Assembly: GCA_964343605.1 (NCBI GenBank)
Contig: CAYFKJ010000002.1
Span: 248,001-312,000 of the forward strand
Source of the DNA: CAYFKJ01 sp964343605
GTDB taxonomy: Bacteria > Pseudomonadota > Alphaproteobacteria > UBA2966
Direction: 5' to 3'
DNA: 64,000 bases
Part shown: positions 55,179 through 63,969 of the stretch, in pieces
Numbering within the stretch: position 1 is the stretch's first letter
Layout of the letters: each line of letters starts with the position of its first letter
The notes under the pieces: model-generated
What the model was told of the DNA's origin: nothing
Seen by the model: the letters and a program-made list of their open reading frames with translations, nothing else
Databases searched by the model: none
Program-made: the position numbers and the translations under genes

Positions 55179-56750
55179 TCACAGCGGGCTATCGCCACGC
55201 CGTTGCCCGGTGTCTCTCGGCAAGGCCACCGTTACCTGAAGGCCGCCTTGGATCAGGTTTTCCATGGCCAGAAATCCATCATGGTCCTTGACGATGGAAT
55301 TGACGATTGCGAGTCCCAGGCCGGTGCCGCCGGTGTTCCGGCCGCGCGATTTGGCAAGCCGGTAGAACGGCCGGACGACGTTTTCCATTTCCGCCTCAGG
55401 GATCCCCGGCCCGCGGTCCGATACCTTGATGAGAACGGAGGAGGCGTCGGCATCCAACTCCAGCAGGGCCGCGCCGCCGTACTTGATGGCATTGTCGACA
55501 AGATTGCCCAGGGCCCGGCGCATGGCGCGCGGCTTGCAGGTTAAGGTGAGGGGGCCATGGGTTTGGAAATCCATGCGTTTGCCGGCGCCACTGAACATCG
55601 AGGGTACTGTCCGGTACTTGAGCACTTGGCGGTGCGGATCCTCTCCGGCATCATCGCCGTTGAAATAAACCTCGCCGCCCATGTCCAGGTAGTCCTGGTG
55701 AAGGCTTTCGACCAACGACTGAAAATCGACGACTCGCGGGGCCTCATCGGCCGTATCGTTACGCAGATAGTGCAGGCTGTCGGCAATCATGGCCGACATT
55801 TCGTTGGTGTCGGCAATCAGCCTGTCGCGGACATCTCTGTCCTTGATCAGTTGCGCGCGCAAGCGAAGCCGAGTCGCGGGCACGCCGAGGTCGTGCGAGA
55901 TGGCGGCGACGAAAGACAACCGCTCGCTCATGGTTCTGGCCAATTGCGAAACCAGACGATTGATCGCGACCGAGATTTCGCTGACCTCGCTGCTGCCGTC
56001 GGCCTTAATCGGCGTCGCATGGTTTTTCTTTTCCTTCAGGGCTGCCAGCAGATCGTCCATCGGCGAAAAGATGTAGCCGGCCACAAACGGCAATCCCATG
56101 AAGAACATGATCAAGGCCACGAATATGAGGAAGTCGTAGCGCGACAGCGCGCCCTCGTCGCTCCAATAGGCTGGGCTTTCCGCGATCATGATCCTGCCGT
56201 CCTGCCGGTCGAGGATCAGCTTCATTCGCCTGCCGCTCTTGGCCGCTTGCGTCGACAATTCGGAAAGCGTTTCGGCGATGGCTACGACGCCGCGCGGATT
56301 TTCCTTGGTCAACTGGCTGGGCAGCGTGGCGACCGCCGCGGGCGCCAGTGCCGCGGCGAACGTGCGCTGTGGGTCCGGCGTCGGTTTCTCGACCGGCAAC
56401 TCGACCAGGTGTTCGACCCAACCCGCCATGCCTTGAGCTTGAAGCACCTCGGCCCGAGTGCGTCCGCCGGGCTCGATGATCTGCCAGGCGAGGTCGGTTT
56501 CCAGGCGGACGCTCGGCAGGTCGGAGCCGGCAAGGAATTGGGATACGGCCGGCGCCAACTGGAAGCCCAGCCGCGAGGCCGCGGCTTGGCGCTCCTGGCG
56601 CTGGGTTTGCTGATAGGCATGAAACAGCAGGAAGCCGTTGGAAATGAGAATGCCGAATGCCAGGAACCAGAACAGGCGGGCAAACATGCTCTTGGGCTTG
56701 ATGAGACGCAGGAGCATGCCTGCGCGTTCGGGATCATTCACGGGCGACAT
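55179..56750 (-). CDS. sensor histidine kinase, EnvZ/GtrS-like
   Basis: 523 residues from ATG 56750; starts at 56774 and 56717 are also possible. TM1 (~25-45), a periplasmic sensor domain of about 180 residues, TM2 (~222-244, FLIFVALIMFFMGLPFVAGY), HAMP, then HisKA with His286 in AAISHDLGVPATRLRLRA and an HATPase with DNAIKYGGAAL, DRGPGIP and GTGLGLAIV motifs. It overlaps the response regulator gene at its start. In Pseudomonas the similar GtrS-GltR pair controls a glucose ABC transporter, which fits the divergent gts-like genes here. Confidence 0.9.
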   Translation of the reverse strand: MSPVNDPERAGMLLRLIKPKSMFARLFWFLAFGILISNGFLLFHAYQQTQRQERQAAASRLGFQLAPAVSQFLAGSDLPSVRLETDLAWQIIEPGGRTRAEVLQAQGMAGWVEHLVELPVEKPTPDPQRTFAAALAPAAVATLPSQLTKENPRGVVAIAETLSELSTQAAKSGRRMKLILDRQDGRIMIAESPAYWSDEGALSRYDFLIFVALIMFFMGLPFVAGYIFSPMDDLLAALKEKKNHATPIKADGSSEVSEISVAINRLVSQLARTMSERLSFVAAISHDLGVPATRLRLRAQLIKDRDVRDRLIADTNEMSAMIADSLHYLRNDTADEAPRVVDFQSLVESLHQDYLDMGGEVYFNGDDAGEDPHRQVLKYRTVPSMFSGAGKRMDFQTHGPLTLTCKPRAMRRALGNLVDNAIKYGGAALLELDADASSVLIKVSDRGPGIPEAEMENVVRPFYRLAKSRGRNTGGTGLGLAIVNSIVKDHDGFLAMENLIQGGLQVTVALPRDTGQRRGDSPL

Positions 56751-57459
56751 CGGCAACCAACATGTAACCTTCACCCCGCACGGTGCGAATCAACGACCCG
56801 CCCGAAGCATCGCCGGACAACTTCTGGCGCAGGCGGCTAACCTGTACGTCGATCGCCGTACGTCCGGTGCTTGACGGCGCAGGGGTCTCTCCGTCGTGCA
56901 CCGATTCGTGCAGTTCCGTACGGCTCAGGACAACCTTGGGCGCGCCCAGGAACGTTCCAAGCAAGGCGGCTTCCCGGTTCGAGAGAACGACCTGAAGGCC
57001 GTCCCCGCTGGTCAGTTCCTGCCGAGCCAGATCGTATTTCCATCCGCCGAACACGATGGTTCCCCGCTGCAGGCGATGCTGCAACGAGGGCGTTCGGCTC
57101 ATCCGCCGGATGATGGCCTTGATGCGGGCCAGCAGAACCTCGGGGTTGTAGGGCTTGATCATGTAATCGTCCGCTCCCAGTTCCAAGCCCCGGATACGGT
57201 CCTTGTCGGCGGACATGGCGGTCAGCATCAGGATGGGGACGGCGCTTTGCCGGCGGATGTCGCGGCAAATGTCGAGGCCCGATTGGCCTTCGAGCATCAG
57301 GTCGAGAACCAGCAGGTCGATGGACCACTTTTCCATGGCCGCGTTCATCTCCTGCCCATTGCGGGCAGTGGACACCTGATAGCCTTCCCGCGACAGAAAC
57401 GCCTTCAGGAGGTCCAAGGTTTCTTCGTCGTCGTCGACAATCAGGATGTGGCGGCTCAA
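56734..57459 (-). CDS. OmpR-family response regulator, GltR-like
   Basis: 241 residues from TTG 57459 (LSRHILIVDDDEETLDLLKA), with GGGAGA upstream; the frame runs back to 57648 but that part has no domain. Receiver with acidic pocket DDDE, phosphoacceptor Asp in LLVLDLMLEGQSG, and Lys in YMIKPYNPEVLL; C-terminal winged helix (VDVQVSRLRQKL, TVRGEGYML). It is paired with the kinase downstream. It likely binds the direct repeat in the spacer at 57516-57538. Confidence 0.9.
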   Translation of the reverse strand: MSRHILIVDDDEETLDLLKAFLSREGYQVSTARNGQEMNAAMEKWSIDLLVLDLMLEGQSGLDICRDIRRQSAVPILMLTAMSADKDRIRGLELGADDYMIKPYNPEVLLARIKAIIRRMSRTPSLQHRLQRGTIVFGGWKYDLARQELTSGDGLQVVLSNREAALLGTFLGAPKVVLSRTELHESVHDGETPAPSSTGRTAIDVQVSRLRQKLSGDASGGSLIRTVRGEGYMLVADVARE

Positions 57460-57515
57460 GGCAATAAATCTCCCATGGGGCGATGATATAACAGCGCCGC
57501 CGCCGATTTCGCTGG

Positions 57516-57538
57516 TTTTGTAACACAACGTAACAAAA
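57516..57538. promoter_or_regulatory. candidate OmpR-type operator between regulator and gts genes
   Basis: GTAACA occurs twice exactly ten bases apart (57520-57525 and 57530-57535) within a nearly palindromic TTTTG...CAAAA frame. Ten-base direct repeats suit OmpR-family dimers. The site lies 57 bases before the regulator start and about 180 before gtsA. Confidence 0.5.
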
Positions 57539-57584
57539 TCAAAGACTATTTGGCCGGGCCCGGGTGTGAGGGCGCCATCCGCCG

Positions 57585-57615
57585 TTGACGGACCAAGTCG
57601 GGGGAAACCTATACT
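57585..57615 (+). promoter_or_regulatory. candidate promoter of the gts operon
   Basis: TTGACG (57585-57590) and TATACT (57610-57615, 5 of 6) are separated by 19 bases, which is longer than ideal and suits an activated promoter. The -10 lies about 98 bases before the gtsA ATG. Confidence 0.45.
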
Positions 57616-57712
57616 CGCTTTATGTGCTTGGTGGAGGCGATCCGTCAAAGTCGCTGCTTAATCAGAATCAGAATATCGCCTATCGAATAATCCGAACCTG
57701 GGAGGACAAATC

Positions 57713-58963
57713 ATGAAATTCAAAACACTCACGGCAGTTGCCTTGGCGACGGGATTGGCGTTTGCCACCTCGGCCAAAGCCGGTCCGGAAGTCGAGGTAC
57801 TGCACTGGTGGACGTCGGGCGGCGAAGCGGCTGCCATCAAAGTCCTGGTTGATGATTTCAAGGCCAACGGCGGCACCTGGACAGATATGCCGGTGGCCGG
57901 TGGCGGCGGTGACGCCGCCCGGACGGCTTTGAAGGCGCGCGTGTTGTCGGGTAACCCGCCAACCGCGTTCCAGATGAAGGGCCCCTCCATTCAGGAATGG
58001 CATGAGGAAGGCGCCTTGACGGTGGGTATCAACGCCGTCGCGGCGGCGGAGAAATGGGATGCCTCCCTGCCCGCACCGATCGCCAACCACATGAAGTGCG
58101 AAGGCAAGTACTGCGCGGCGCCGGTGAACGTGCACCGCATCGACTGGATCTGGGCCAACCCCGCCCTGCTGGCCAAAGCCGGCGTTCGTATGCCCACCAC
58201 TTGGGCCGAATTCAACGCCGCTGCGGACAAATTGAAAGCCATGGGCATCACGCCGCTGGCCCACGGTGGCCAGTCCTGGCAGGACGCCACGGTGTTTGAA
58301 GCGGTCGCTTTGGGTATCGGCGGCAACGCCTTCTACAAGAAGGCGTTCGTCGATCTCGACCTTGCCACCCTGGGCGGCAGTACGATGGAGAAGGTCTTCG
58401 ACCAGATGCGCAAGCTGCGCGGTTATGTCGACGCCAACTTCTCGGGCCGCGACTGGAACCTGGCGACGGCCATGGTTATGAACGGCGAAGCCGCCTTCCA
58501 GATCATGGGCGACTGGGCCAAGGGCGAATTCACCAATGCCGGCAAAATCCCCGGCAAGGACTATCTTTGCGCGCCCACGCCCAGCAACGGCTACCTCTAC
58601 AATGTGGACAGCTTCGCCATGTTCGACGTTAAGGGCGGCGACAAGGTGGCCGGCCAGAACCTGCTGGCCAAACTGATCATGGGCAAGAACTTCCAAAAGG
58701 TTTTCAACCTCGCGAAGGGCTCCATTCCCGCCCGGATCGACGTGCCGTTGAACGAGTTCGACTACTGCGCCCGGCGTTCCGCCTACGACATGGACGTCAC
58801 CAGCGGCAACGGCGGCCTGCTGCCGAGCTACGCCCACGGCATGGCCATGCGTAACGCCCAGGCCGGCGCCATCACCGACGTCGTGACGAAGCATTTCAAC
58901 TCCGACATGTCTTCGGCCGATGCCGCGAAAGCGCTTGCCCAAAGCGTGAAAAACTCGATGTAA
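57713..58963 (+). CDS. gtsA: sugar (glucose-type) ABC transporter substrate-binding protein
   Basis: 416 residues. The signal peptide MKFKTLTAVALATGLAFA ends near ATSAKA. Mature part begins EVEVLHWWTSGGEAAAIKVL, the glucose/mannose-binding pattern of this family, with QMKGPSIQEWH and HRIDWIWANPALL later. It binds sugar in the periplasm and delivers it to the two permeases downstream. GGGAGGACA precedes the ATG. The gts assignment also rests on the GltR/GtrS-like pair next door. Confidence 0.92.
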   Translation: MKFKTLTAVALATGLAFATSAKAGPEVEVLHWWTSGGEAAAIKVLVDDFKANGGTWTDMPVAGGGGDAARTALKARVLSGNPPTAFQMKGPSIQEWHEEGALTVGINAVAAAEKWDASLPAPIANHMKCEGKYCAAPVNVHRIDWIWANPALLAKAGVRMPTTWAEFNAAADKLKAMGITPLAHGGQSWQDATVFEAVALGIGGNAFYKKAFVDLDLATLGGSTMEKVFDQMRKLRGYVDANFSGRDWNLATAMVMNGEAAFQIMGDWAKGEFTNAGKIPGKDYLCAPTPSNGYLYNVDSFAMFDVKGGDKVAGQNLLAKLIMGKNFQKVFNLAKGSIPARIDVPLNEFDYCARRSAYDMDVTSGNGGLLPSYAHGMAMRNAQAGAITDVVTKHFNSDMSSADAAKALAQSVKNSM

Positions 58964-58971
58964 TATCGAGT

Positions 58972-59015
58972 CGACCCCGGTTCCGTTCTTTCCTGTTATG
59001 GCGGAACCGGGGTCG
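58972..59015 (+). other. intra-operon stem-loop after gtsA
   Basis: A perfect 14-bp GC-rich stem (58972-58985 with 59002-59015) and 16-base loop, with only a weak T run after it. Such structures after binding-protein genes protect the upstream mRNA or cut down transcription of the permease genes. Confidence 0.8.
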
Positions 59016-59090
59016 CATTTTCGCGTTTCCGGCGTCAGGCGCCGGACCAGGACCAATAACTAAAGAGTTTTGGAGAGATCGAGCGGAAGC

Positions 59091-59981
59091 GTGCCGCCGA
59101 CTGACGCCGTGGGAAAATTACTCGCCAAATACCTGCCGAAGATCGTCATCGCGCCGTCGTTCGCCGCGGTCCTGTTCTTCGTCTACGGTTTCATCGGATG
59201 GACCGTGTACGTGTCCTTCACCAAATCCCGCATCTTGCCCAAATACGATCTGGTCGGGATGATCCAGTACGAAAAACTGTGGGTCACGCCGCGCTGGCTG
59301 GTGGCGATCGAAAACCTCGGCATCTTCGTCTTCCTATTTGTCCTGATTGCCCTTGTCGTCGGCTTGTTGCTGGCGATCCTGCTGGACCAGAAGATCCGCG
59401 CCGAAGGTTTCATCCGGACAGCCTACCTCTACCCCATGGCGCTGAGTTTCATCGTCACCGGCACCGCCTGGAAGTGGATATTGAACCCGGGGCTCGGCAT
59501 CGAACGGGTGGTCCAGAACCTGGGATTTACGGATTTCAAATTTGGTTGGCTGGTCGATCCGGAGATGGCCATCTACACCATTGTGATCGCCGGGGTATGG
59601 CAGTCGTCGGGCTTCGTTATGGCGCTGTTCCTGGCCGGGCTCCGATCGGTCAATCAGGAAATCATCAAGGCCGCCATGGTGGACGGCATCGGTCCTATCC
59701 GCATCTACACCGGCATCATCATTCCGTCCCTGAGGCCCGTCTTCATCAGCGCCATCATCGTCATGGTTCACCTGGCGATCAAAAGTTTCGATTTGGTGAT
59801 TGCTCTGACCAACGGCGGTCCCGGCTACTCCACCGACATGCCGGCGACCTTCATGTACGCCATGGCCTTCAGCCGGGGACAATTGGGCCAGGCCTCCGCC
59901 AGCGCCACCATCATGCTGATGACGGTGTGCATCTTTATCGTTCCCTACCTCTATTCGGAGCTGCGACAGAAAAATGACTAG
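59091..59981 (+). CDS. gtsB: sugar ABC transporter permease, MalF-type
   Basis: 296 residues from GTG 59091; TTG 59070 is in frame but overlaps the GGAGAG site. About six membrane helices. The EAA loop that contacts the ATPase reads IIKAAMVDGIGPIRIYTGII, followed by PSLRPVF, near residue 205-230. It forms the membrane channel with GtsC. It overlaps gtsC by eight bases. Confidence 0.93.
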   Translation: MPPTDAVGKLLAKYLPKIVIAPSFAAVLFFVYGFIGWTVYVSFTKSRILPKYDLVGMIQYEKLWVTPRWLVAIENLGIFVFLFVLIALVVGLLLAILLDQKIRAEGFIRTAYLYPMALSFIVTGTAWKWILNPGLGIERVVQNLGFTDFKFGWLVDPEMAIYTIVIAGVWQSSGFVMALFLAGLRSVNQEIIKAAMVDGIGPIRIYTGIIIPSLRPVFISAIIVMVHLAIKSFDLVIALTNGGPGYSTDMPATFMYAMAFSRGQLGQASASATIMLMTVCIFIVPYLYSELRQKND

Positions 59982-60873
59982 TCAGGCGCAGTCGGCATTG
60001 GTTCATCCGGGACGGAAGCGCTGGACACCGGCGCTGCTGCGCGGGCTTTTGTTCCTCGTCCTCGGCATTTTCGTCCTTTATTACACGCTGCCGCTGTTCG
60101 TGATGATCGTGACCTCGCTGAAGTCGTTGCAGGAGATCCGCCAGGGCGCCTTGCTGGGCCTGCCCAAGGAAGTGGTGTTCGATTCCTGGGCCGTCGCCTG
60201 GGACAGCGCCTGCGCGGGCGTCAGCTGCGTCGGCCTGAAACCCTATTTCTGGAACTCAGTCGTTCTCGTCGTGCCGGCCGTGTTCCTCTCGACCGCCATC
60301 GGCGCAATCAACGGCTATACGCTGTCAAAATGGCAGTTCAAGGGTTCGAACATCATATTCGCATTGATGTTGTTCGGCTGCTTCATCCCCTTCCAGGCGG
60401 TACTGCTGCCCATGGCCATCACCTTGGGAAAGCTCGGGATCGCCGGGAACGTTTCGGGCCTGATCCTGGTGCATGTGGTTTACGGCATCGGCTTCACAAC
60501 GCTGTTCTTCCGTAATTACTATGTGACGGTGCCGGACGAGCTGGTGAAGGCCGCAAAAATCGACGGCGCCGGGTTCCTGACGATCTTTTGGTCGATCATT
60601 CTGCCGATGTCTGCGCCGGTCATCGTCGTCACCGTCATCTGGCAGTTCACCAATATCTGGAACGACTTCCTGTTCGGCGTTTCCTTCAGCCAGGGGGGCA
60701 ATCAGCCCATCACCGTGGCGCTCAACAACATCGTCAACTCCACCACCGGCGTGAAGGAATACAACGTCGACATGGCTTCGGCGATGATCGCCGCCATTCC
60801 GACGCTGCTGGTCTACGTCGTCGCCGGCAAATACTTCATTCGCGGCCTGGCCGCCGGGTCCGTTAAGGGTTGA
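59974..60873 (+). CDS. gtsC: sugar ABC transporter permease, MalG-type
   Basis: 299 residues with six membrane helices, first at ~22-45. The EAA motif ELVKAAKIDGAGFLTIFWSI, then ILPMSAPV, lies near 189-215, and FIRGLAAGSVKG ends the protein as in MalG-type permeases. It is the second half of the channel. It starts inside gtsB and ends six bases before gtsD. Confidence 0.93.
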   Translation: MTSQAQSALVHPGRKRWTPALLRGLLFLVLGIFVLYYTLPLFVMIVTSLKSLQEIRQGALLGLPKEVVFDSWAVAWDSACAGVSCVGLKPYFWNSVVLVVPAVFLSTAIGAINGYTLSKWQFKGSNIIFALMLFGCFIPFQAVLLPMAITLGKLGIAGNVSGLILVHVVYGIGFTTLFFRNYYVTVPDELVKAAKIDGAGFLTIFWSIILPMSAPVIVVTVIWQFTNIWNDFLFGVSFSQGGNQPITVALNNIVNSTTGVKEYNVDMASAMIAAIPTLLVYVVAGKYFIRGLAAGSVKG

Positions 60874-60879
60874 TCTCCC

Positions 60880-61986
60880 ATGTCCGTACTTGAAGCGAGA
60901 AACATCTACAAAAACTTCGGCGCGGTTGAGGTTCTCAAGGACATCAACCTGAGCATCGACGAGGGTGAATTCCTCGTCCTGGTCGGCCCTTCAGGCTGCG
61001 GCAAGTCGACCCTGCTGAACATAACCGCGGGCCTGGAGGATCTGACCTCGGGCGACATCCTGATCGACGACATGCCGGTCAACGACGTGCCGCCCAAGGA
61101 CCGCGATATCGCCATGGTGTTCCAGTCCTATGCACTTTACCCGACCATGTCGGTGGAAAAGAACATCACCTTCGGGATGAAGGTCCGCAAGGTGCCGCAG
61201 GCCGAGCGCCGGGAGGCCCTGGACCGGGTTGCCAGCCTGTTGCGCATCGATCATCTTTTGGATCGCAAGCCCTCGCAGTTGTCCGGCGGTCAGCGCCAGC
61301 GCGTCGCCATGGGCCGGGCGCTGGTGCGCAAGCCGCGCATTTTCCTGTTCGATGAACCTTTGTCCAACCTCGACGCCAAGCTGCGCATCCAGATGCGCAG
61401 CGAAATCAAGCAACTGCACCACCGCCTCGGCGCCACCATCGTCTACGTCACCCACGACCAGACGGAAGCCATGAGTCTCGCGACCAAGGTCGCCGTCATG
61501 AACAATGGCGTGATCGAACAACTGGGCGGCCCGCAGGAGCTTTACGATACGCCCAACAGCATTTTCGTCGCCGACTTCATCGGCTCGCCGCCCATGAACT
61601 TCATCAAGGGGACGCTGAACGACCGCGACGGCGAATGCCGGTTCGTCGCCCGGCACGAAGAAGCCGAGGTCGCCATCCCAGTCAGCCACTACGCCTTCGA
61701 CGCCTCGCAGGTCAACGGCCGGCAGGTCGTTCTCGGCATCCGTCCCGAGTACATCACGGGCAACACCGCCGACCATCACGGCGCTGCGGCTGTCGACTTC
61801 GACCTCAAACCCAAACTGATGGAAACTACCGGTTTCGACCAGCACGTCCTGTTCGATTTCTGCGGCGGCGAGATCGGCGGGCGGTTCTCTTCCAAGGTTC
61901 GGGTCGCCCTCGACGAGCCCTTGAAGGTCCACGTCGATCTCTCGACCATCTCCCTGTTCGACGCCGAAAGCGAACGCCGCCTCTGA
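60880..61986 (+). CDS. gtsD: sugar ABC transporter ATP-binding protein (MalK/UgpC-type)
   Basis: 368 residues. Walker A GPSGCGKSTLLN near 38-49, Q-loop VFQSYALYPTMSV, signature LSGGQRQRVAMGRAL near 135, Walker B IFLFDEPLSN and the switch His in VYVTHDQTEAMSL, then the C-terminal OB-type regulatory domain (FIGSPPMNFIKG; LGIRPEYI). It powers sugar import through GtsBC. It ends the operon; a REP-like pair follows. Confidence 0.95.
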   Translation: MSVLEARNIYKNFGAVEVLKDINLSIDEGEFLVLVGPSGCGKSTLLNITAGLEDLTSGDILIDDMPVNDVPPKDRDIAMVFQSYALYPTMSVEKNITFGMKVRKVPQAERREALDRVASLLRIDHLLDRKPSQLSGGQRQRVAMGRALVRKPRIFLFDEPLSNLDAKLRIQMRSEIKQLHHRLGATIVYVTHDQTEAMSLATKVAVMNNGVIEQLGGPQELYDTPNSIFVADFIGSPPMNFIKGTLNDRDGECRFVARHEEAEVAIPVSHYAFDASQVNGRQVVLGIRPEYITGNTADHHGAAAVDFDLKPKLMETTGFDQHVLFDFCGGEIGGRFSSKVRVALDEPLKVHVDLSTISLFDAESERRL

Positions 61987-62008
61987 CCCCAGGCCAATTC
62001 CACTGCTG

Positions 62009-62047
62009 CCCCCCCCATCCTATCCTTCCCCCACCAGGGGGGAAGGA
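62009..62047 (-). repeat. REP-like palindrome R4 (minus orientation)
   Basis: Palindrome CCTTCCCCC-loop-GGGGGAAGG; its tail lies to the left on the plus strand, so it reads on the minus strand. It is a slightly diverged copy of the 38-kb units and lies 23 bases after the gtsD stop. Confidence 0.8.
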
Positions 62048-62081
62048 ATACAGATTGGAGACCAATGTCGGTATGCGAGTT

Positions 62082-62119
62082 CCCTCCCCCTTGAGGGGGG
62101 AGGGACAGGGTGGGGGTGG
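62082..62119 (+). repeat. REP-like palindrome R5 (plus orientation)
   Basis: Palindrome CCCTCCCCC-loop-GGGGGGAGGG followed by the tail ACAGGGTGGGGGTGG, identical in its tail to R2. It pairs head-to-head with R4 across 34 bases, as R2 does with R3. Confidence 0.85.
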
Positions 62120-62230
62120 AGCCGCTTGCTCTTGACGCTGATTTAGGAGCCCTAACACCAAATCGGACATAAGATAGCCCCAACCGGTGTAAGCTGAGCC
62201 ACGGCCGTGACAGGCGGGAGGGTTCGGTTC

Positions 62231-63601
62231 ATGACTAGGGTATTCGTCGGCTGCGGGGCGGGCTTCGCCGGAGATCGTTTTGACGCCGCCGGGCCGGTGG
62301 TCGACACTCTGGCCCGATGCGATGGCGAGCGGTTTCTGATTTTCGAGGTGCTGGCCGAACGCACCCTGGCCATCGCCCAGCGCCTGCGCGGTCATGATCC
62401 GGACGGCGGCTATTCGCCGTATCTCGACCATTACCTCGAACCCATCCTCGCCAAGGCCAAAGCCAATGAGGTGCGCATCGTCACCAACATGGGCGCGGCA
62501 AATCCGATGGGCGCGGCCAAGCGAGTGCATGCCATCGCTGCCGAACAGGGTATCGAGGGCCTACGCGTCGCGGTTGTGGCGGGTGACGACCTGCTGGCGG
62601 TTCACCCGGCTGAGACCATCCGCGAGCAACTGACAGTCGAGGGCCTGTCCCTGCAGGATCGCGATATCGTTGCCGCCAATGCCTATCTCGGCACCCGGCC
62701 CATCGCCGACGCCCTGGCGCTCGACGCCGATGTCGTGCTGGTGGGCCGGACCACCGATGCGGCACTGACGCTCGGGCCGCTGATGCATGTCCACGGCTGG
62801 GCCTGGGATGATTGGGACCGGCTGGCCCAGGGGACGCTGGCCGGGCATTTGCTGGAGTGCGGCGCCCAGGTGACGGGGGCCTATTTCGCCGACCCCGGCT
62901 TCAAGGACGTGCCGGACCTTGCAGAGGTGGGATTTCCCATCGCCGAAATCGACGAGGCCGGCGAGATCGTCGTGACCAAGGCCGCCGACACCGGCGGCCT
63001 GGTTTCCCGCGCCACGGTGATCGAGCAGGTGCTATACGAGATTCACGACCCGGCGGCGTATCTCACGCCCGACGTCACGCTCGACCTCGGCGAGGTCCGG
63101 GTCGAGGAGATCGCGCCGAACTGGGTGCGCGTGACCGGGGCCCAGGGCCGCCCGCCGCCGCCCACCCTGAAGGCGACCGTCAGCGTCGACGGCGGCTGGC
63201 TGGGGGAGGGGGAGATCACCTACGCCGGACCCAATGCCCTGGCGCGCGCCGAGTTGGCGGCCGAAGTGGTGCGGCGGCGCTGCCAGATTCTCGGCGTCCA
63301 GGAAGCCTTGCGGGTCGACATCCATGGCGCAGGTGGCGTGCACGACAACGACATGGGCAGCCGCCGGGCGGGGCGGGACCTGCCAAAGGACGGTGAATAC
63401 CGCGTCCGCGCCGCCGTGCGCAGCCGCGACCGGGAAGTGGCGCAAAGGATATCTGACGAAGTGCTCAGCCTCTATTGCTCAGGTCCCGCCGCAGGGGCCG
63501 GCGTGCGGCAATGGGTCGGCGAACAGGTGAGCACGGCTTCCATTCTGATCGACCGCGACATGGTGGAGCCCCACGTCCGGGCCGAGGAGGTGCCGGCATG
63601 A
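62231..63601 (+). CDS. AtuA-family (DUF1446) acyclic terpene utilisation-type protein
   Basis: 456 residues from ATG 62231 with GGGAGGG eight bases before it; the frame is open to GTG 62207. It begins VFVGCGAGFAGDRFDAAGPV and carries LAKAKANEVRIVTNMGAANP near 74-93 and DVVLVGRTTDAALTLGPL near 168-185, typical of DUF1446. Pseudomonas AtuA belongs to the terpene utilisation cluster, but many family members lie in other CoA-dependent catabolic clusters and the reaction is not established. The usual C-terminal domain is in the next gene. Confidence 0.88.
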   Translation: MTRVFVGCGAGFAGDRFDAAGPVVDTLARCDGERFLIFEVLAERTLAIAQRLRGHDPDGGYSPYLDHYLEPILAKAKANEVRIVTNMGAANPMGAAKRVHAIAAEQGIEGLRVAVVAGDDLLAVHPAETIREQLTVEGLSLQDRDIVAANAYLGTRPIADALALDADVVLVGRTTDAALTLGPLMHVHGWAWDDWDRLAQGTLAGHLLECGAQVTGAYFADPGFKDVPDLAEVGFPIAEIDEAGEIVVTKAADTGGLVSRATVIEQVLYEIHDPAAYLTPDVTLDLGEVRVEEIAPNWVRVTGAQGRPPPPTLKATVSVDGGWLGEGEITYAGPNALARAELAAEVVRRRCQILGVQEALRVDIHGAGGVHDNDMGSRRAGRDLPKDGEYRVRAAVRSRDREVAQRISDEVLSLYCSGPAAGAGVRQWVGEQVSTASILIDRDMVEPHVRAEEVPA

Positions 63602-63969
63602 CCATGCTCGCCGTCCCGCTCCACGCCGTCGCCCATGGCCGCGCCGGCGACAAGGGCAACCGTTCCAACATCAGCGTCATCACCTACCGACCCGAAACTT
63701 ATGCGCATCTGGTGGAGCAGGTGACGGAGGAGCGGGTGCTGGAGGTTTTCCGCCACAAGGGCGCCACCAAGGCGACGCGCTACGAACTGCCCAACCTCGG
63801 CGCCCTCAACTTCGTCATCGACGACGTACTGGAGGGCGGCGTCAACGCCAGTCTCGGCATTGACGGCCACGGTAAGACGCTCTCGTTCCTGCTGTTGGGG
63901 GAAATCAGCGTTGAGGTAGCCGAAACCTGTCTGCCGGAAGGCTCACCTTATCTGACGCCGTCGTCCTAA
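63598..63969 (+). CDS. AtuA C-terminal-domain protein (stand-alone)
   Basis: 123 residues. HAVAHGRAGDKGNRSNISVI at ~9-28 and YELPNLGALNFVIDDVLEGG match the small domain found at the C-terminus of long AtuA proteins. Here it is a separate gene overlapping the large part by four bases (ATGA), so the two halves probably associate. Function unknown. Confidence 0.88.
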   Translation: MTMLAVPLHAVAHGRAGDKGNRSNISVITYRPETYAHLVEQVTEERVLEVFRHKGATKATRYELPNLGALNFVIDDVLEGGVNASLGIDGHGKTLSFLLLGEISVEVAETCLPEGSPYLTPSS

